DNA from: Demequina litorisediminis
GTDB taxonomy: Bacteria; Actinomycetota; Actinomycetes; Actinomycetales; Demequinaceae
Direction: 5' to 3'
Length of the DNA: 64,000 nucleotides
Assembly: GCF_030161615.1 (NCBI RefSeq)
Contig: NZ_BSUN01000001.1
Coordinates: forward strand, 496,001 to 560,000
The first letter of the stretch is position 1; each line of letters opens with the position of its first letter. The notes beneath the pieces were generated by a model. That model worked only from the letters and a program-made list of their open reading frames with translations. It was not told where the DNA came from and ran no database searches. Of the stretch, positions 19,730 to 32,508 are shown one piece after another. Made by a program: the position numbers and the translations under genes.

Positions 19730-22263
19730 TCACGCGTTCCGGCGCTTCACTCCTGCGACGCCGAGGACCACCAGCGCGCTAGCGAGGAGCACGAGCACGC
19801 CGGTACCGACCGGTCCTGTGCCGGACAACCCAGCGCCACCCTCCGTCGCCGCGCTGCCAGTGCCGGCGTCGCCATCGCCCTCGCCGCCGCTGTCGCCACC
19901 GGCCGCTTCGGCGCCCGTGCCCTCGTCGCCTCCCGGCGCCAAGGTGGGTTGTGGGGTCGCGGTCGGGTCGGGTGTCGGGGTGGGGGTCACGGTGCCGGGG
20001 TCGACGGGGCTGGGCGACACCGTGGGCTGCGGCGTGCTCGAGTCATCCGCGAGGACACGGAAGGCCGTCGAGACGCTCGCGCCCGAGCCTGGCCTTCACC
20101 ACGACAGTGTGCTGGCCCGCGGGAGTGTTCGCGGGAATCGTGACCCGCAGGCTCAGAGCACCAGTGGTGTCTGCGGTCGCCGAACCCAGCAGCACGGGCG
20201 TGGAGTGCAGCCACACCTCGACCTTGTCGTAGGGAGCGAATCCGGTGGCAGACACCACGAACGACTTGCCCTGCTCGGCCTGGCTCACCCCGAGCGAGAC
20301 GGCACCCGCAGGCGCCGCCACCGAAATCGTGACGGTCGACGTCGCATCGGCCCCCACGCCGTTGCCCGCGGAGAGGTCAACGGAGAAGGTGCCAGCCGTG
20401 GGAGGGGTACCGACCAGGCGACCGCGTCCGGCGTCATACGTGAGCCAGGAGGGAGCATTGACCACAGTCATCGTCGGCACGGGGTAGCCCGTGGCCGAGA
20501 CGTCGATCGCGACGGGCTGCCCCGCGACCACCGAGGCCGTTGAGGCGACGGTCACCTGCGGCGCCTCACGGCGCTCCACGGTCCACTCCAATGAGCCACG
20601 CACCGCGTGGGTGCCCGTGCCGATGACGAACTTGAGGGTGCCCGAGTCCGCGTTCACGCCCGCAGGCAACGTGGGTGTGCCGGTCAGGACGAAGTCGTCC
20701 CCGACGTGGGCGAGCGTCATCCAGGGCGCGACGTCGGTCACCTGCACGTTCGCGCGATAAGCGCGCATCAGCGGCATCGACACCGCCGCACCCGCAGCCC
20801 AGGTCGCGGTCGTAGGCGCCAGCACCTCGGCGCGCGACGCCACCGCGATGGTGACGTGGTGAATGACCTGTTCCGTGGGCGTGATGGCGCGCACCACCAC
20901 GGCGTAGTCGCCGGGAGTGGTCGGCGTTCCGCTCAAGGTGCCGGTCGGCCCCAAGGTGAGACCCGGCGGGAGGTCCTCTGCGGTCACCGTCGGGACAGGG
21001 TTGCCGGTGACGGTAAAGGAGACGGGCGTGATCGCCGTACCTTCGGTGAAGGACAGCGAACCAGGACCGTCGATGTCGGGCGCCTCGGTGATGTAGCCGG
21101 ACACCGGCAATGGCGCCATTCCGTAGCCGTTCGAAAGCGTCACCGTCGCAACGAACGGCCCCGCCCCCTGCGTGGGCGTTCCGGTCAACCTCACGGTGTC
21201 GCCCACGACCACGGCACTGGTGCCCGCGGGCAGGCCGACGGAACCGACGACGGTCAGCCCCTTCGACGACGGCGTCGCCGTGCCGACCGCCACGTCGACC
21301 TCTCGGTCACGCACCAGCATCACCTCGGACCCCGGCACCGGTGAGATCTGCGGCGTCCCGACCCGAATCGTGGCCTGGGCCGTCAGCGAGTTCGCCACGG
21401 ATGCGGCGACGTGGACGGACGCTGTGGTGGCTGTTGCCCCCGGGTCTCCACTCAGGGTGACGCGAACACCGCCGTCGATCGTCGTCTGGGACGCCGTTAG
21501 CCACGCGGGGACGCCCGTCACGTTGACGGTCGGCGTCGGGTAGCCGGTGACGTCGAAGGAGGTGGAGCGGTATCCATCGAACACGTACTCGGACGCCGCC
21601 CCGATCGCGGGCGCCTGATACGTTGGCTCACCGACGTTGGAGCCCACACCCTCGAAGGTGACACCGATGGCTTGGCTCGACGCCGTCGCTGCCATCAGCA
21701 AGGTGATCGATTTCACCTGCGACTTGTCGAAGCCGCCCTCAAACTGCAGGTAGGACACGTCGCCCACGTACGCGGGCACGTAGCGAATGGTGAGGAAGTC
21801 CTCGCCGCCGCCACCGTTGCGGGTGAGGCCACCCACCTGGGCGACCTTGCCGTTGACGTCCACGGCCCTGATCCCGAACGTGATCGCGCTCGGACCCGAC
21901 GGCGTCACGTTCCGGTACTTCAAGGTCAGGCGGTCCGCACCACCCTGCTCGATGTTCACCGACGTGGGGGCCGTCCACTTCACGCCTGCGGAGGCGTAGC
22001 GGCATCCGCGGGAGTCTTCTCCGGGCACCGACACCTGCATGGTGCCACTCGCCACCGTGACGCTGGCATTGTCCGAGTACACGCACTCGTAGCCCGCGTC
22101 CTCCAGGCTCGGTCATCTCGCCCATGGAATTGCCGTTGAAGTCATCCACGCTGAAGGCCACGTCAGCGGCGGTGGCGGGCGCCACGGCCCCCACCACGAT
22201 GCCTGCGCCACCCAGAATTGTTACGAGCGCAGCCGCCAGGGCGCGCCTCATCACACTGCTCAC
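19730..22263 (-). CDS. Secreted Ig-like-repeat surface protein with LSGTG cell-wall anchor
   Basis: About 844 residues after repair. Signal peptide MRRALAAALVTILGGAG...ATAA; an N-terminal carbohydrate-binding-like domain (FSVDDFNGNSMGEMTELEDAG); then several putative-Ig repeats, each with a pattern like TGYPTPTVxV..PAWLT and GTPTTPGDYAVVV; a Pro/Thr spacer; and a C-terminal GLSGTGPVG plus membrane span ending KRRNA. AGCT insertions at 22107 and 20088 break the ends. GTG 22263 has GGAGGGG upstream; ATG 22251 is an alternative start. Probably cell-wall-anchored, perhaps polysaccharide-binding. Convergent with the regulator. Confidence 0.85.
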
Positions 22264-22397
22264 GTTGAACGGGTCCCCTCCGTTGCAGGCGGCCCTCAGC
22301 GGCCGCCCTCCGCACGCCATCGTAACGGCTCTACCAGGGGCGCGACACCCCGCGTGTGGCGAGCGTCACGCATCGGCCATGCGATGTGGCGAGGCGG

Positions 22398-23505
22398 TCA
22401 GCCGACCTTGCGCATCCAGCCGTAGACGTCTTCGGCGCGGCCGTACTGGATGTCCGTGAGGCGTCGGCGAATGTCCATCGTGATCGGGCCTGCCTCGCCG
22501 TCTCCCACCGTCACATCGAAGTCTGGCGAGGCGAGACGACCCACCGGGGTGACGACCGCGGCGGTGCCACACGCGAAGATCTCGGCGATGTCGCCGGACT
22601 CGATGCCCATGCGGACCTCGTCGAGGGTGATGTCCTTCTCGATGACCTTGCGGCCGTCGTCCTCGAGCAACTGGTTCACGGAATAACGCGTGATGCCCTC
22701 GAGGATGGTGCCGGTCAGGCGGGGCGTCTCGACGGTACCGTCGCGGCGCACCACGTAGACGTTCATGCCGCCCAGGCTCTTCGAGGTAGCGGTCATCCTT
22801 CGCGTCCAGGAACAGCACCTGCTGGCAGCCGTTGGCGTACGCCTGTTGCTGCGGCAGGAGCGACGCGGCGTAGTTGCCGCCGCACTTGGCGTCGCCGGTG
22901 CCGCCGGGGCCCGCCCGGTGGAAGCCCTGCGCGACCCAGATCGAGACGGGCTTCACGCCGCCGAGGAAGTAAGCGCCCACGGGCGAGGCGATCACCAGGA
23001 AGTCGACCACCGCGGCCGGGCGCACCCCGAGGAACGCCTCGGAAGCAAACATGAAGGGGCGCAGGTAGAGGCTGGACTCCTCCACGCCGGGCACCCACGC
23101 GTGGTCGGTCTCAATCAGCGCCTCGATGGCACCGATGAAGTCCTCGACGGCAAGGTCGGGAAGGGCCAGTCGGTACGCCGACTTACGGAAACGCTCCGCG
23201 TTGGCCTCGGGCCGGAACAGGTGGATGGAGCCATCGGCCCAGCGGTAAGCCTTGAGTCCCTCGAAGATCTCCTGCGCGTAGTGGAGCACCGCAGAGGCGG
23301 GGTCCATCTGGAGCGGGCCGTAGGCCTCGACCCGGCGGTCGTGCCACTGGCCGTCGCGGAACTGCATGCGCGCCATGTGGTCGGTGAACTGCACCCCGAA
23401 GGCGAGGTCGGCCAGCGCCGCATCGCGGGCCTGGACGCTCAGGGCGGAGGCGTTGGGGCGAACCTCGAAGGCTCCAGCGGTGGAGGGTGCGGCGGTGTCG
23501 GTCAC
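22398..23505 (-). CDS. ilvE: Branched-chain amino-acid aminotransferase
   Basis: PLP-dependent class IV aminotransferase for the last step of Val/Leu/Ile synthesis. Motifs: [29 protein letters not shown], the PLP-lysine region [17 protein letters not shown], and [17 protein letters not shown]. About 368 residues; the GTG at 23505 (VTDTAAPST) is the plausible start. One AGCT insertion near 22776 ([13 protein letters not shown]) splits it. It follows leuB, behind a strong hairpin. Confidence 0.95.
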
Positions 23506-23611
23506 GTCAGAGCCTTTCTGGTGAGTGTTGGCGGGACAGGGGTGCCACTTTTCGTCCGAAAGTAACCCTCCTGTCCTGCCAGGAAGCGTGGGGGTGCAGC
23601 GTGGTGAGGGT

Positions 23612-23656
23612 GGCCGATGCTGGGGCCGGCAACGCGTGCCGGCCCCAGCATCGGCC
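23612..23656 (-). terminator. Perfect 19-bp hairpin after leuB
   Basis: GGCCGATGCTGGGGCCGGC (23612-23630) is the exact reverse complement of 23638-23656, with a 7-base loop. It lies 8 bp beyond the leuB stop and about 110 bp before ilvE. It probably ends or attenuates the ilvBNC-leuB transcript. No U-run follows on the minus strand. Confidence 0.7.
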
Positions 23657-23663
23657 GGAAGTA

Positions 23664-26337
<2,674 letters not shown>

Positions 26338-26339
26338 CT

Positions 26340-28190
26340 TTACTCCTCCTCGCCGCGGTCCCACTCGGGGGCGATGCCGCGGGCGTACTGGATCTCGTCG
26401 TTGCTGGTGCCTGCCGCGACCATCGGCCACACCATGGCGTCGCGCGACACCGTGAAGTCAACGACCACGGGCTGGTCGTCAATCTCCATGGCGCGCTTGA
26501 TGGTGGCGTCCACATCGGCATCGGACTCACATCTGAGGCCCACGCACCCCATGGCCTCCCCGAGCCTTCACGAAGTCGGGGATGCGCTGGGTGCCGTGGC
26601 CCGTGTGCAGGTCGGTGTTCGAGTAGCGCTCGTTGTAGAACAGGGTCTGCCACTGGCGCACCATGCCCAGCGACGAGTTGTTGATGATCGCCACCTTGAT
26701 GGGGATCTCGTTGATGGCGCAGGTGACGAGGCTCCTGGTTGGTCATCTGGAAGCAGCCGTCGCCGTCGATGGCCCACACGGTGCGATCGGGTTCGCCGAC
26801 CTTGGCGCCCATGGCCGCAGGCACCGAGAAGCCCATGGTGCCCAGGCCGCCCGAGTTGATCCACGAGTTGGGGCGCTCGTACTTGATGAACTGGCTGGCC
26901 CACATCTGGTGCTGGCCCACGCCGGAGGTGAAGATCGACTCCGGTCCGGAGATCTCGCCGAGGCGCTGAATCACGTGCTGGGGGCTGGACAGCCCGTCGC
27001 CGGTAGGCGTGAACCCGAGGCCGTAGGTCGAGCGCCAGTCGTCGAGCCTGCGCCCACCACGCCTCGAGGTCGGGCTTGCCGTGCTGCTGGTGCTCCTGCG
27101 CGAGCGCGGGGACCAGGGCCTCGAAGACCTCCTTGAGGTCGCCCACGATCGGCACGTCAACCGCGCGGTTCTTGCCGATCTCCGCCGGGTCGATGTCGGC
27201 GTGGACGATGGTCGCGTGCGGCGCGAAGCTCGACAACTTGCCGGTGACGCGGTCGTCGAAGCGGGCACCGAGGGCAACCACAAGGTCGGCCTTCTGCAGC
27301 GCCGCAACGGCGGCAACCGTGCCGTGCATACCCGGCATCCCCAGGTGCTGCGGGTGCGAGTCGGGCAGCGCGCCGCGTGCCATCAGGGTGGTCACGACGG
27401 CCGCGCCGGACAGGTCGGTGAGCTTGCGCAGTCCGGCCGATGCGCCGGAACGGATCACGCCGCCGCCCACGTAGAGCACGGGGCGACGAGCGGTGGCGAG
27501 CAGGCGCGCGGCTTCCTGCACCGTCTTCGCGTGGGGACGGGCTCCGGAGTTGAAGCCGGGCAGTTCGATGCGCTCGGGCCACTGGAAGTTCATGGTGGCC
27601 TGCTGCGCGGACTTCGCGATGTCCACAAGCACCGGGCCGGGGCGGCCGTGAGTGGCGATGTAGAAGGCTTCTGCGATGGCTTGCGGGATCTCATTGGGGT
27701 CCGTCACCAGCACGTTGTGCTTGGTGATGGGCTGCGTGATGCCGACGATGTCGGCCTCCTGGAACCCGTCGGTGCCGATGAGCGAGGCGGCGACCTGGCC
27801 GGTGATCGCGACCATGGGGATCGAGTCCATGTTCGCGTCCGCGATGGGGGTCACGAGGTTGGTGGCACCGGGCCCCGACGTCGCGATGCAGACGCCCGGC
27901 CTCCCGGTCGCGTGGGCGTAGCCCTGTGCGGCGTGGCCCGCGCCCTGCTCGTGACGCACCAGGATGTGGCGCAGCGTCGTCGAGTCCATCAGCGGGTCGT
28001 AGGTGGGAAGAATGGCGCCGCCCGGAAGGCCGAAGACGTCGGTGGCGCCAGCCATCTCGAGGCTCTTGATGATCGCCTGAGCGCCGGTCATCTCCTGACC
28101 GCTCACGGACGCTGCGGATCCGCCTGCCGACGTGCGTGCCGGCTGAGGCGTCGCCAGTGCCGAAGGCTTGGGGGCCCTGACCTGTGCCAT
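26340..28190 (-). CDS. ilvB: Acetolactate synthase large (catalytic) subunit
   Basis: ThDP enzyme making acetolactate/acetohydroxybutyrate. It shows [15 protein letters not shown], the ThDP glutamate in [41 protein letters not shown], and the Mg-ThDP motif [10 protein letters not shown]...[12 protein letters not shown]. Three AGCT insertions at about 27047, 26731 and 26564 break the 3' part. About 616 residues with an Ala/Pro-rich N-terminal extension. ATG 28190 has GGGAGAG upstream. It is preceded by a leader-peptide attenuator. Confidence 0.96.
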
Positions 28191-28216
28191 GTTCTCTCCC
28201 GTTGAGTCGTGGGTGG

Positions 28217-28341
28217 AGGCGATTCTCGTATCCGCCTCGCATGGAAAAACCCCTCGGCCTCAGTGGCTGTCGGGGTCTGCGCGCGGACGATGCCTGACGT
28301 GGACTAGAGGTCCGCGCGCCGCCTAAGTACGAGAATCGCCT
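28217..28341 (-). promoter_or_regulatory. ilvB attenuator with leader-codon/pre-RBS long-range pairing
   Basis: Three pairings are visible on the minus-strand RNA. GCGCGCGGAC (at 28310-28319, within and after the leader peptide) pairs exactly with 28279-28288. A terminator-like hairpin with CCCC/GGGG arms and five U lies at 28245-28276. A perfect 14-bp pair joins 28328-28341, which contains the leader's Ile-Leu-Val codons, to 28217-28230, about 15 bases before the ilvB ribosome site. Ribosome stalling at these codons would change which pairs form. That mechanism is inference from layout. Confidence 0.7.
28245..28276 (-). terminator. Attenuator terminator before ilvB
   Basis: On the minus strand, ACCCCGACAGCC pairs imperfectly with GGCCGAGGGGT and is followed directly by TTTTT. 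This is the only clear U-tract terminator in the BCAA region, placed between leader peptide and ilvB. Confidence 0.65.
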
Positions 28342-28345
28342 GCAT
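28304..28345 (-). CDS. ilvB leader peptide MQAILVLRRRADL
   Basis: A 13-residue ORF with consecutive Ile-Leu-Val-Leu codons (ATT CTC GTA CTT), the hallmark of branched-chain attenuation leaders in actinobacteria. It ends about 110 bp upstream of ilvB. A promoter (GTGACA, 18 bp, TACGCT) ends seven bases before its ATG, so it may be translated from a nearly leaderless message. Confidence 0.8.
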   Translation of the reverse strand: MQAILVLRRRADL

Positions 28346-28352
28346 GTCTTGA

Positions 28353-28382
28353 AGCGTACGCCCGGTTGCGGGCCGGTGTCAC
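28353..28382 (-). promoter_or_regulatory. ilvB operon promoter
   Basis: On the minus strand, -35 GTGACA (28377-28382) and -10 TACGCT (28353-28358) are separated by 18 bp. The -10 lies seven bases before the leader-peptide ATG, consistent with a start at or next to that ATG. Confidence 0.45.
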
Positions 28383-28491
28383 CATCTCGACAAAGAATCT
28401 CACATTGTGGTTCACCATCTTGAATACTGAGACGATGTGAGCGGTCCCTGCCGGCCCCACGTCGGCTCTTTTCGCGGGACCTCGGTCCCAA

Positions 28492-28519
28492 TTGACGATG
28501 TGTCAATAGGTTCTACGGT
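28492..28519 (+). promoter_or_regulatory. TetR-gene promoter with inverted-repeat operator
   Basis: -35 TTGACG (28492-28497), 16-bp spacer, -10 TACGGT (28514-28519). The ATG at 28526 is seven bases after the -10, so the mRNA is probably leaderless. TTGAC/GTCAA arms (28492-28506) overlap the -35 and suit autorepression by TetR. Confidence 0.5.
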
Positions 28520-28525
28520 GGTGCC

Positions 28526-29237
28526 ATGAGCCAGCAGAGTCGCACGGTGAAGCACCCCGACGAGCGCCGAGACGAGATCGTCTCTGCCGCCCGCGTGCTG
28601 TTCGCGACTCATGGCGTGCACGCGACCACGTTTCAACAGATTGCCGACCACGTGGGCTGCACCAGGGGCCTCGTCTACCACTACGCGGGGTCCATGCCCA
28701 CGCTCGTGGACATGGTGCTCGCGGCGTGTGTGGCCGACTTCGCAGCGGATCTGCGCGAATGGGATCGCCTCCGCGTACGCGGCGACATCGACGGCGCCGT
28801 GCGCGACTACATCGCACTCTTTCGCCGCCACCTTCCCGGCCGCTCCGCGGACGGCGACGCGGACGCCTTGGGCGACCCCGCATCGGCCGAGGCAGCGGCC
28901 GAACCGGCATCGGCCACAGGAACCGCCCGTCCGACTCCCCTGCCCGTCCCTCGCGTCGACGACGCAGGACTATACGTCCGCTATGTGGACGCCTCCGTGG
29001 TCGCTCTGCTGGAGATCCTTGAGACCACCACCATTCCCGCGTATGCCGAGCGGCACCGCATCGAGATCTCGCACGTGCGCGAGACCTTCGTGGTGCTGCT
29101 CCACGGCCTCATCGGCCTGATGCGCACTCAGCCGGAGGTCAGCGACGACGTGCTCGCCGACCTCGTCCGCCAGACCCTGCGTCTGGCACCCAACCCTCCC
29201 GGGGCCCCGGCCGGGACCAATCACTCGAAGGAGAGTG
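28526..29237 (+). CDS. TetR-family transcriptional regulator (as given, reads in frame into the next gene)
   Basis: N-terminal TetR HTH: RRDEIVSAARVLFATHGVHATTF-type helix, QQIADHVGCTRGLVYHYAGS. A ligand-binding region of about 150 residues follows, with an Asp/Ala/Pro-rich insertion. As written the ORF continues without a stop through the DUF5692 gene (562 residues in total). A TGA at 29235-29237 in another frame lies one base before that gene's ATG. Just upstream is the slippery CCCGGGGCCCCGGCCGGG. A one-base error there would explain the fusion. The separate-gene view is preferred. Confidence 0.75.
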
Positions 29238-29238
29238 A

Positions 29239-30214
29239 CATGTTCCTGTTCGAACCACTCACCCTCGTCCAGATCGTCATGTGGTTTGTCGTTCTGGGCG
29301 CGCTCATCGGGCTCAACGAGTTGTCTCGCCGTGGCCCGTGGGCTGGCGCGGCGTTCTTCATCGCGCTGCCGATCATCCTGACCATCTTTGTGTGGCCCAC
29401 CACCGCTGGCGCGGATTCGTCGACCGGCACCTGGTTCCACTGGGTCAAGGTGTACTCCGCCCTCGCCGGCTGTCTTGGCTTCATGGCCATTCGCTACATC
29501 CCACGCCTGCAGAGGAACAAGTGGGCACTCATGTTCCCGGCCGGGATTCTCGCGCTGAACATCGCGGAAGCGGTGATCCGCGACTTCCAGGTGGGCGGCA
29601 TGGGAGCCGATGGCGTCGTCGACGGCGTCTACATGCTGTCCGGCCCGTGGAACTACATGAACGGCATTGCGGGCCTCATCAACCTCCTGGCCATCACCGG
29701 CTGGATGGGCATCTACATCTCGCGGGACAAGACCAAGGACATGATCTGGCCGGACATGATCTGGCCCTGGATCATCGCGTACGACCTGTGGAACTTCGCC
29801 TACGTCTACAACTGCGTGGGTGATCACGCTTTCTACGCGGGCGCCGCGCTCCTCATCTCCTGCACCATTCCTGCGTTCTTCATTCGCAAGGGCGCGTGGC
29901 TCCAGCACCGCGCCCACACCCTGGCGCTATGGATGATGTTCACCATGGCCGTGCCTGCGTTCACGTCCACCTCTGACTTCTCGGTTGATGCCTCCGGCGA
30001 TCCGGCCGCACTCCTCACGGTGTCCGCCCTCGCCCTCGCCGCCAACATTGCCCTGGCGGTGCTCCAGGTCACCTTGTTGATCAAGCACCGTCGCAACGTG
30101 CTGAAGCATGAGATCTACGACCACTCCGCGGCCTACCGTCGCGTGGTGGCGGAGATCCCTGGCGCATCCGCCGCGCAACTCGAGGCAGGCTGGCGTCGAC
30201 GTGTCCTCTGTTGA
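29239..30214 (+). CDS. DUF5692-family integral membrane protein
   Basis: About 324 residues with eight or so membrane spans. It begins MFLFEPLTLVQIVMWFVVLG and has the conserved-looking FVWPTTAG, GTWFHWVKVYSALAGCLGF, YIPRLQRNKWALMFP and DLWNFAYVYNCVGDHAFYAG. AAGGAG sits seven bases before ATG 29239, arguing for independent initiation. The family is uncharacterised to my knowledge. Position behind a TetR gene suggests a regulated transporter or stress protein. Confidence 0.75.
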
Positions 30215-30263
30215 CACTGCACCCGCTCAGGGGGCCACGGCGTAACCCGCCCCGCCTTGAGGT

Positions 30264-30285
30264 CCCGCACCGGATCCGGTGCGGG
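30264..30285 (+). terminator. Terminator after the TetR/DUF5692 unit
   Basis: A perfect hairpin (CCCGCACCG...CGGTGCGGG) is followed by GCCTTCCTGTTTGTT, a modest U-rich tail. It lies 50 bp past the DUF5692 stop. Confidence 0.7.
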
Positions 30286-30666
30286 GCCTTCCTGTTTGTT
30301 GGGGACACATCGGGATTCTTGGGGGGCGGCCGGGTCCGGGCGTCCTTGGACGGTGACGTCGGCCCCCGCAGGTGGCTGCACCCCAGTGGACTCTCGGGGT
30401 GCGCAGCCGCACGTGGCCGGGTCGCAGTGGATGCTCAGGGTGCCGGGCCTCGCGCAGGCACTCCCCCGGCACCAGACCTGGGGTTCTGGCGCTGTGCGGG
30501 CGCACTCATGCAATCGCACCCTGGGCGTCCACCAGGAGGCACCCGTGTGCACCAGCGCACCCTCACCGCCCACTGCGGCGCAGGGGCCGGGGTGAGGGGA
30601 CGGGGTCGGGGGTGAGGGTGAGGGAGACACCCGGCACGGACTCAGGCGCACCCGGGCACAGACAGC
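30286..30666. other. 380-bp intergenic stretch with several inverted repeats, no gene seen
   Basis: Open frames here lack protein-like composition or ribosome sites. Short stems are visible, for example GGTGCCGGG...CCCGGCACC and CTGCACCCC...GGGGTGCGCAG, and a G-rich tract (GGGGTGAGGGGACGGGG-like) lies near 30590-30625. The stretch lies between two terminators facing each other. It could encode a structured RNA, but nothing known is recognised. Confidence 0.3.
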
Positions 30667-30700
30667 ACGAGGGCCCCGGGAATCATCCCGGGGCCCTCGT
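30667..30700 (-). terminator. ilvD terminator, perfect 15-bp stem
   Basis: ACGAGGGCCCCGGGA and its exact complement flank ATCA, 13 bp beyond the ilvD stop on the minus strand. Confidence 0.7.
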
Positions 30701-30712
30701 GTCAGCAGATAC

Positions 30713-32413
30713 TTAGCGCAGCACCGCACCGGTCGAGGCCGACTGCACGAGCCTGGCGTACTTGGCGAGCACACCGCGCGTGTAGACGGGGGCAGCGGCT
30801 CCCAGCCTTCCTTGCGCGCCTCGAGCCTCCGCATCGTCCACCAGCAGGTCGAGCGTCTTGTTCTTCACGTCAAGGCGGATCTTGTCGCCGTCCTTGACGA
30901 ACGCCACGGGGCCGCCGTCGACCGCCTCGGGGGCCATGTGACCCACGCACAGTCCCGTGGTGCCGCCCGAGAAGCGGCCGTCGGTGACGAGGAGCACGTC
31001 CTTCCCGAGGCCTGCGCCCTTGATCGCCCCCGTGATGGCAAGCATCTCGCGCATGCCGGGGCCGCCCTTCGGGCCCTCGTAGCGGATGACGACCACGTCG
31101 CCAGCGGTGATGGTGCCATCGGCCAACGCGTCGAGCGCCGCGCGCTCACGGTCGAACACCCGCGCGGTGCCCTCGAACACGTCGTTGTCGAAGCCAGCGG
31201 ACTTCACCACGGCACCCTCGGGGGCGAGCGAGCCCTTGAGGATGGTGATGCCACCGGTCTTGTGAATGGGGTTGTTGAGGTTGCGGATCACGCGACCGTC
31301 AATCTTCTTGGGATTGAGGCTCCTCAAGGTTCTCCCCCAGCGTCTTGCCCGTCACGGTGAGCGTGTCGCCGTGCATCAGGCCCTCATCGAGCAGTGACTT
31401 CATCACCGCGGGCACGCCGCCCACGCGGTCCACATCGTTCATGACGAAGCGGCCGAAGGGCTTGAGGTCGCCCAGGTGCGGCGTGCGGTCGGCCACGCGC
31501 GAGAAGTCATCGAGGGTGAGGTCCACCTCGGCCTCGTTGGCGATGGCGAGCAGGTGCAGCACTGCGTTCGTCGAGCCACCGAAGGCCATGACGACGGCGA
31601 TGGCGTTCTCGAACGCCTCCTTGGTCATGATCTGACGCGCAGTGATGCCCTGACGGAGCATGTTCACCACAGCCTCGCCAGACTTGTGGGCGTAGTAGTC
31701 GCGGCGGCGGTCGGCCGAAGGCGGCGCTGCCGAGCCGGGCAGCGACATGCCAAGGGCCTCACCCACGGAGGCCATGGTGTTCGCGGTGTACATGCCACCG
31801 CAGGCACCCTCACCAGGACAGATCGCCTTCTCGATGGCGAGGCGGTCTTCCTCGGACATCAGCCCGCGCTGGCACGCGCCCACCGCTTCGAACGCGTCGA
31901 TCACGGTGACGTCCTTCTCGGTGCCATCCGAGAGCCTTGACGTGACCGGGCATGATCGAGCCTGCGTAGAGGAACACCGAGGCCAGGTCCAGGCGGGCCG
32001 CGGCCATCAGCATGCCCGGGAGCGACTTGTCGCAGCCCGCGAGCAGGACGGAGCCGTCGAGGCGCTCGGCCATCATGACGGTCTCGACGGAGTCGGCGAT
32101 CACGTCGCGCGAGACCAGCGAGAAGTGCATGCCCTCGTGGCCCATGGAGATGCCGTCCGAGACGGAGATGGTGCCGAACTCGAGCGGATAGCCGCCGCCC
32201 GCGTGGACACCGTTCTTGGACGCCTGTGCGAGGCGCTGCAGGGAAAGATTGCAGGGCGTGATTTCGTTCCACGAGCCTCGCGATGCCGATCTGCGGCTTG
32301 GCGAAGTCCTCGTCGCCAAGGCCCACGGCGCGCAGCATGCCGCGCGAGGCCGTGGCCTCGATGCCATCGGTGACCTGTCGTGAACGGGGCTTGATATCCG
32401 GCGTCGTCGTCAT
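30713..32413 (-). CDS. ilvD: Dihydroxy-acid dehydratase
   Basis: Third BCAA step; Fe-S enzyme of about 566 residues. Recognisable: [102 protein letters not shown]. Five repairs are needed: AGCT insertions at about 32276 (IASSW), 31936 (VKLSDG), 31320 (EELNPKK) and 30825 ([15 protein letters not shown]), plus a lost C in a run near 30790. It stands alone, about 2.4 kb from ilvB in the same orientation. Confidence 0.95.
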
Positions 32414-32470
32414 GATGGCGAGTCTAGGTCCGTCCAGTCGGCCGATGCGGCGGTCACCAAAAAACCCGGG

Positions 32471-32501
32471 TTGCGCTTGACGCAGCGTCAACTTCTAGGC
32501 T
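32471..32501 (+). promoter_or_regulatory. MerR-type promoter with 19-bp spacer and palindromic operator
   Basis: -35 TTGCGC (32471-32476) and -10 TAGGCT (32496-32501) are separated by exactly 19 bp, the over-long spacing MerR activators correct. The spacer contains the palindrome TTGACGCAGCGTCAA (32477-32491). The ATG at 32509 is seven bases past the -10, implying a leaderless autoregulated transcript. Confidence 0.7.
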
Positions 32502-32508
32502 GGTGACC

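Noticed and set aside
18042..20543. Long plus-strand frame running past the LuxR regulator into the surface-protein region
   Set aside because: After the last AGCT insertion the frame leaves the HTH and becomes an antisense shadow of surface protein 2. The repaired regulator stops at 19710.
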